Positions 59,154-64,000 of a stretch of DNA of 64,000 nucleotides are shown here, in pieces. The position numbers were made by a program, and so were the translations under genes. This DNA comes from Ephemerocybe angulata. Lineage: Eukaryota; Basidiomycota; Agaricomycetes; Agaricales; Psathyrellaceae. Position 1 is the first letter of the stretch, and each line of letters starts with the position of its first letter. The notes beneath the pieces were generated by a model, which saw only the letters and a list, made by a program, of their open reading frames with translations, was not told the DNA's origin and searched no databases. The DNA lies in the NCBI GenBank assembly GCA_013368325.1, contig JAACJK010000163.1, positions 3,472,001-3,536,000 on the forward strand, given 5' to 3'.

Positions 59154-60910
59154 ATGTCGTGAGTGCGGACTACGGATACCACTGAAGTCGCAATGCTAAT
59201 GACATCCCCTGGACATCCCTACTAATGTGCCTAGATCACGAAACCCGAGTGATTCGGTATTCCAGACACCAGGGGCTGGGAGCAGTACCCAGAAGAGGGT
59301 GTATACGCCTGCCTCTACCTTCAACTTTCGGTCGCACAAGAAAAGGAGGCTATCGACAAACACATTGGATGTGTCGACCGAATCACCTGTTGGACCCTCG
59401 CCACTCTTTCAATGCGAGAATATCTCGACAACTTCGGTATGTTTCCAGGCTTACAAGGGCAGAACTAGAGCTAACAACCCGCAGCTTGACCGATTCATAC
59501 CACTACGACCGCAGAGCATCGTGCCGTTGACGATCAGCCCGCGAACGAACCGGATGTACAAGTCGTTCGGGCTGTTGACCAACCAGCGCCTAAACTACCG
59601 GGACGAGAACACGAACCCCCAACCCGAGAACAGCGCCTTCTCTCTGCTCCGCAAGAGCGCCTCCTCCCTCGTGTCCACCCACAAGACCACCAACGGGCGG
59701 TCCGTAAGCCAGAACCTCGCCCGGAACTCGCAGGCCACCCTCGTTCTGGACAGCCCAGGGCTCACGACCTCGCTGTACTCAACACCACTCTCCTGGTCGC
59801 TGAACAACCAGATCGCCGTAGCCTGCGGCAAGGACATCTACTACCAAGACATCGACACGCGCAAAGTAACCTTTTTCTTCACCTCGGGGCTCTCGCGGCC
59901 CGTGCAAGAGGCGCTGTCCATCGCATGGGGGGACGCGAAGCACAAGACCAAGCTCGCGTGCATCAACGGCGCCGGGGCGTGCGAGGTCGTGTGCACGGAG
60001 GAAAAGACCGTCGGGCTCGCGCTGTACGGGCGCGAAGCCTCCGAATGGGACAACCCTGCCAAGTCGCTCTGCTGGAACGGCGACACGGTGACGTACGGGC
60101 TGAGCAATGGGGAGATCCGGTTCCACGACCTGCGGGATGCGGGGAAGTGCTTCACGGTTGGGGGGCGGGGGGCGGGTGGACACCGGCGGAGCGTGGTGTC
60201 GATGGCGTACGACTCGACGGGGAATTTCTTGGCGAGTGGGGATGTTGATGGGAATGTGCACGTCTGGGACGTTCGCGCGCGCAAGTCACTCACCGAGGTG
60301 AAGCAGAGCAGCAAGATCAAGCACCAGGCGGTGGCGAAGGTGAGTCTCCTCGTTTCATTTTGACTTCATGCTGACTCTTGCGCAGGCGCTCGCATGGTGC
60401 AGTTGGCAGCCCGAGCTCCTGGCCACGGGGAGCTACTACCCCGAAGGCACGGTCCAAGTCTGGAGCACGAACAAACTCACCAGCGGCCCCATCGAGCCCG
60501 AGAAGACCTTCGCCCTCAACGCCGCAGTGCACTCGCTCATCTGGTCCCCCCAATGCAAAGAACTTCTCAGCACGCACGGCGTCCAGTTCAAACATGAGCC
60601 ACCGACGCACCGGCAGCGCAGGGTATCGTCGACCGCGGGTAGACCAGCCGCCGCCACGAAGAGCAAACCGACGGTGGTGCTGGGCCCGTTGACCCATTCG
60701 ATGGTGGTGCATGACTATCCCAGTGGCAAGCGCCTGCTGACCATGGGTCGGGCGCACCGGCATTGCATCACGGCTGCGTGCTTGGGGCCGAATGGTCAGG
60801 ATGTGTTCACGGCGTCGCCGAAGGAGGAGACCATCAAGATGTGGAAGGTGTGGGGGGAGACACCGAAGAGGGTGAAAGAAAGGGCATTTGCGGACTGCGT
60901 CATTCGGTGA
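59154..60910 (+). CDS. Cdc20/Cdh1-like APC/C activator, copy E, complete with Ile-Arg tail
   Basis: Exons 59154-59158, 59235-59436, 59485-60339 and 60386-60910 give 528 residues. C-box DRFIPLRP begins exon 3; WD40 repeats fill the rest; the protein ends ADCVIR-stop, the Ile-Arg tail of APC/C activators. It is the only copy with both docking motifs and an intron 1 free of the LINE (empty site GACATCCCCTGGACATC), so it is the best candidate for a working gene. Up to about 60480 it matches copy D; after that exon 4 has the copy A-like variants (SGPIEPEK, PNGQDVF). An upstream ATG at 59013, spliced at a GTAAGT donor (59058) to 59121, would add about 27 residues in frame; otherwise this is a 5' UTR intron. 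Confidence 0.8.
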
Positions 60911-61668
60911 TTGGCATAATTCGGTCAGTGCTGCCACCTCGGAACCGACGAGTGGATGAACAGTTATTTTGTTTTACTTCTACTTCCTATTTCTTCGGGA
61001 GTGTGCGCTCCCGTGCTTCAACCGATTATTTCGACGGTCTTTCTTGCTTTTACCTCGCTTGTACACTACCATCGTCGCGCCCTGAACGATCTCCACAGCC
61101 ACCTTCTATGTCGTAGTTTTCGCTTTCGCATTTGTCGCTCTGCCTTATCGAACATTAGATTACAAGTTCGCACTGCACCTGTACACATAAGTACTCCACC
61201 CTCCTGTAACAATAGCTCGCTCTTGCGTGGATTCTGAATCCCGTCTTCTCTCTCGTCCGCAGTCGTTTTAAACTTTCAAAGGATTTCTGGGAAACTTGAA
61301 CAGCGTACGAATACTGAGCCACGAAGAGTATATAAGCGAGATCTGGGAATCGAGAATCGGAAAGGATACAGACAGCAGGTATCAAAGCAGATATAGGAAG
61401 CAACGTAGGAGGAGAAACTGGAAACCAATACGTCGGGCGGCTTTGTACGTGTACAGGGCTTTCGAAATAAATAAGTATGCCTGGGAACTAGGGATGGAGG
61501 CTGGAAAGAGGCTGGGCTCAAAGGAAACAGTGGCGCTCTAGGGTGGCCTGGGGAGAGGATAGAAGGGTGTTACTGAAGGTCACATTCGAGACCTATGGGA
61601 TCGTCGGAATATCTTGAATAGGCCAAAGTTGACGCTGGGTAGGGTCTTCCGGAGGTGGATCTCGACAT
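60911..61668. other. Intergenic region right of the array
   Basis: Unique DNA between the end of copy E and the convergent end of the NACHT-WD40 gene. It has no similarity to the spacers that I can see. Short frames at 60956-61237 and 61296-61541 have no supporting features. Confidence 0.45.
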
Positions 61669-64000
61669 CTACGGGTGTACGGTTATCAATATGGCCTGCA
61701 AGAAGAGATAAATATATAGGACGTACTTCATCCAGTTCTCGCCATGGTACACCGCGTTGGTGAGCTCAATTTTGGAAGTTGGGACTTTCCCCATGATGTG
61801 TTCTTGAGCGGGAAGGTAAAGGCCTAGGCGGCAAGAGAGCGGAATCCACAAAACCAGATCTCCGGCCGTGTTTCGCAGCCAACCATCTTCGTGAAGAGTA
61901 ACGGCGCCTGGGGTAGAGTGGTGTAAAAAGACGGAGTCTGCGATGGTTACGAGGTGAGTACAGACAGCAATCGGGGCACACTTGATTTTACTTGTACCTG
62001 TTTTGAAGTCAGAAGAAGTTGGCTGACTACGACTGTGACAAGGTTGCGGTGAATTCCACAATCGGACAGTATTATCCGATGAGCCCGATACAATGTACCT
62101 TCCGTCAGGAGAGAATGCGACTGAGTGAACGTAGTTCATATGTCCTGTTAGTGGGGCCAGTGTAGGTTGGCCTGTTTGGGCATCCCAGATGCGGATGGTG
62201 CGGTCGTGCGAACCAGAGACAATGTACCTCCCGTCAGGAGAGAATGCGACTGAGTTGACGTTGTCTGTATGTCCTGCCAGCGGGGCCAGGGCAGGTTGGC
62301 CTGTTTGTGTGTCCCAGATGCGGATGGTGCGGTCGTCCGAACCAGAGACAATGTACCTCCCGTTAGGAGAGAATGCCACTGATCGAACCCAGTCCGTATG
62401 TCCTGTTAGTGGGGCCAGTGTAGGTTGGCCTGTTTGCGCATCCCAGATGCGGATGGTGCGGTCGTGCGAACCAGAGACAATGTACCTCCCGTCAGGAGAG
62501 AATGCGACTGAGTTGATGTTGTCCGTATGTCCTGCCAGCGGGGCCAGGGCAGGTTGGCCTGTTTGCGTGTCCCAGATGCGGATGGTGTGGTCGTCCGAGC
62601 CAGAGGCAATGTACCTCCTGTCAGGAGAGAATGCCACTGATTGAACGTTGTTGGTATGTCCTGTTAGCGGGTTGAGGGCAGGTTGGCCTGTTTGCACATC
62701 CCAGATGCGGATGGTGCAGTCATCCGAACCAGAGACAATGTACCTCCTGTCAGGAGAGAATGCCACTGATTGAATGTTCTCAGTATGTCCTGTTAGCGGG
62801 TTGAGGGCAGGTTGGCCTGTTTGCACATCCCAGATGCGGATGGTGCAGTCGTCCGAACTGGAGACAATGTACCTCCCGTCAGGAGAGAATGCCACTGATC
62901 GAACCCAGTCTGTATGTCCTGCCAGCGGGGCCAGGGCAGGTCGACCTGTTTGTGCGTCCCAAATCCGGATGGTATAGTCGACCGAAGCAGAGACAATGGA
63001 CATCCCGTCAGGAGAGTATGCCACTGAGATAATGCAGTCATGTCCTGTTAGCGGGGCCAGGGCAGGTTGGCCTGTCTGGGCGTCCCAGATGCGGATGGCC
63101 TTGTCGTCCGAACCAGAGACAATGTACCTCCCGTCAGGAGAAAATGCCACTGATTGAACCCAGTCCATATGTCCTGCCAGTGGGGCCAGTGTAGGTTGGC
63201 CTGTTTGGGCGTCCCAGATGCGGATGGTCTGGTCATACGAACCAGAGACAATGTACATCCCATCAGGAGAGAATGCCACTGATTGAACCCAGCTCGTATG
63301 TCCTGTTAGCGGGGCCAGGGCAGGTTGGCCTGTTTGTGCGTCCCAGATGCGGATGGTCTTGTCACGCGAACCAGAGACAATGTACCCCCCGTCAGGAGAG
63401 AATGCCACTGATGTGACGATGCCCGTATGTCCTGTTAGCGGGGCCAGGACAGTTTGGCCTGTTTGCGCATTCCAGATGCGGATGGTGCGGTCATCCGAAC
63501 CAGAGACAATGTACCTCCCGTCAGGAGAAAATGCCACTGATTGAACCCAGTCCATATGTCCTGCCAGTGGGGCCAGTGTAGGTTGGCCTGTTTGGGCGTC
63601 CCAGATGCGGATGGTCTGGTCATACGAACCAGAGACAATGTACCTCCCGTCAGGAGAGAATGCCACTGATTGAACATACTTGGTATGTCCTGTTAGCGGG
63701 TTGAGGGAAAGTTGGCCTGTTTGGGCATTGTATATCTCTACTGCCTTATGGACTCCGACCGCGAGATACTTTCCATCTGGAGAAAACACAACTGAGGAAG
63801 GGCTGTCAATCGTGAATGAGGAAGGGTTGTCAATCGTGATGAGGAGGATCTCCCGGCCTCCAAAGGGTCGATGGTGCACCTCTGGAACTGACATAAACAT
63901 AGGGAGAGAGAATTGCTGTGGCTTCTTCAGGGAATCGTAAAAGGGCAAGGCCGAAAGGTAGAGATGGGGGGCACTGTCGGAGATAGGTGTCTGGAAGTTA
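61669..64000 (-). CDS. NACHT-WD40 (NLR-type) protein, C-terminal part, runs off the window
   Basis: The frame is open from the right edge to the stop at 61669-61671, so the start and any NACHT domain lie outside. The first visible residues (ISDSAPHLYLSALPF) match the linker that joins NACHT to WD40 in basidiomycete NLR-like proteins. Fourteen WD40 repeats of about 43 residues follow, most fitting SVAFSPDGRYIVSGSxDxTI then RIWDAQTGQPxLAPLxGH, enough for two seven-blade propellers. The C-terminus (GWLRNTAGDLVLWIP, then GLYLPA) is also typical. The near-identical 129-bp repeats suggest concerted evolution, as in HET-E/HET-D recognition domains. A GTACGT..TTGCAG segment (61726-61696) could be a 31-bp intron ending the protein at 61686, but it is very short. 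Confidence 0.85.
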   Translation of the reverse strand, partial: NFQTPISDSAPHLYLSALPFYDSLKKPQQFSLPMFMSVPEVHHRPFGGREILLITIDNPSSFTIDSPSSVVFSPDGKYLAVGVHKAVEIYNAQTGQLSLNPLTGHTKYVQSVAFSPDGRYIVSGSYDQTIRIWDAQTGQPTLAPLAGHMDWVQSVAFSPDGRYIVSGSDDRTIRIWNAQTGQTVLAPLTGHTGIVTSVAFSPDGGYIVSGSRDKTIRIWDAQTGQPALAPLTGHTSWVQSVAFSPDGMYIVSGSYDQTIRIWDAQTGQPTLAPLAGHMDWVQSVAFSPDGRYIVSGSDDKAIRIWDAQTGQPALAPLTGHDCIISVAYSPDGMSIVSASVDYTIRIWDAQTGRPALAPLAGHTDWVRSVAFSPDGRYIVSSSDDCTIRIWDVQTGQPALNPLTGHTENIQSVAFSPDRRYIVSGSDDCTIRIWDVQTGQPALNPLTGHTNNVQSVAFSPDRRYIASGSDDHTIRIWDTQTGQPALAPLAGHTDNINSVAFSPDGRYIVSGSHDRTIRIWDAQTGQPTLAPLTGHTDWVRSVAFSPNGRYIVSGSDDRTIRIWDTQTGQPALAPLAGHTDNVNSVAFSPDGRYIVSGSHDRTIRIWDAQTGQPTLAPLTGHMNYVHSVAFSPDGRYIVSGSSDNTVRLWNSPQPCHSRSQPTSSDFKTGTSKIKCAPIAVCTHLVTIADSVFLHHSTPGAVTLHEDGWLRNTAGDLVLWIPLSCRLGLYLPAQEHIMGKVPTSKIELTNAVYHGENWMKYVLYIYLFLQAILITVHP

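Noticed and set aside
61696..61726. 31-bp intron at the end of the NACHT-WD40 gene
   Set aside because: It has a GTACGT donor and TTGCAG acceptor but is shorter than any other intron here and probably below the splicing limit; kept only as an alternative end.
62189..62644. Plus-strand frames inside the WD40 repeats
   Set aside because: They arise from the 129-bp repeat period on the opposite strand of the NACHT-WD40 gene.

Overview
This window looks like nuclear DNA of a filamentous basidiomycete, probably an Agaricomycete. The protein genes are cut by many introns of about 50-75 bp with GTRNGT donors, CTGAC/CTCAC branch points and AG acceptors. There is a NACHT-WD40 protein of the kind common in these fungi, and the only mobile DNA is a LINE and a small inverted-repeat element. 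I found no tRNA, rRNA or CRISPR.

Layout. 283-1060 (+) encodes a secreted, probably GPI-anchored Cys-rich protein. 1393-2429 (+) encodes a Nudix hydrolase. 3535-5521 (-) encodes a Cdc20/Fizzy-like WD40 protein ending in Ile-Arg. Divergent from it, a tandem array fills 6055-60910. It holds five copies (A-E, all +) of a second Cdc20/Cdh1-type gene with a C-box (DRFIPLRP). The copies start at 6226, 15208, 24996, 42075 and 59154. Each of A-D is followed by a spacer of about 7 kb; E is followed directly by unique DNA. 61669-64000 (-) is the C-terminal part of a NACHT-WD40 (NLR-type) protein that runs off the right edge.

The array has a readable history. Units A and B are about 9 kb. Units C and D are 17,079-bp near-perfect duplicates (C carries an extra 740 bp) because each holds the same 8,007-bp LINE in intron 1 of the Cdc20-like gene, flanked by the 5-bp repeat ACATC. 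Copy E has the empty site. A 732-bp inverted-repeat element with an 8-bp target duplication sits only upstream of copy C. Only copy E keeps the C-terminal Ile-Arg tail expected of an APC/C activator; in A-D the reading frame runs past this point into altered sequence. Copy E is a chimera: its 5' part matches copy D and its last exon resembles copy A.

The spacers are not empty. Each has a TATA box followed by a five-exon, 74-codon reading frame with two micro-exons (13 and 14 nt). It is intact in spacers B, C and D and broken in A. Downstream of it lies a series of related introns whose 3' halves share the sequence CTCACCnATCCCTACAACCAG/CATCAC. I do not recognise the 74-aa protein.

The most notable things are the amplified APC/C-activator array with mostly tail-less copies, the unknown spliced micro-exon gene co-amplified with it, and a LINE with an endonuclease-RNase H-RT domain order, a possible -1 frameshift site and an intron-like segment in ORF1. 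How these act together is not shown by the sequence; a role in cell-cycle control, meiosis or nuclear conflict is only a hypothesis.
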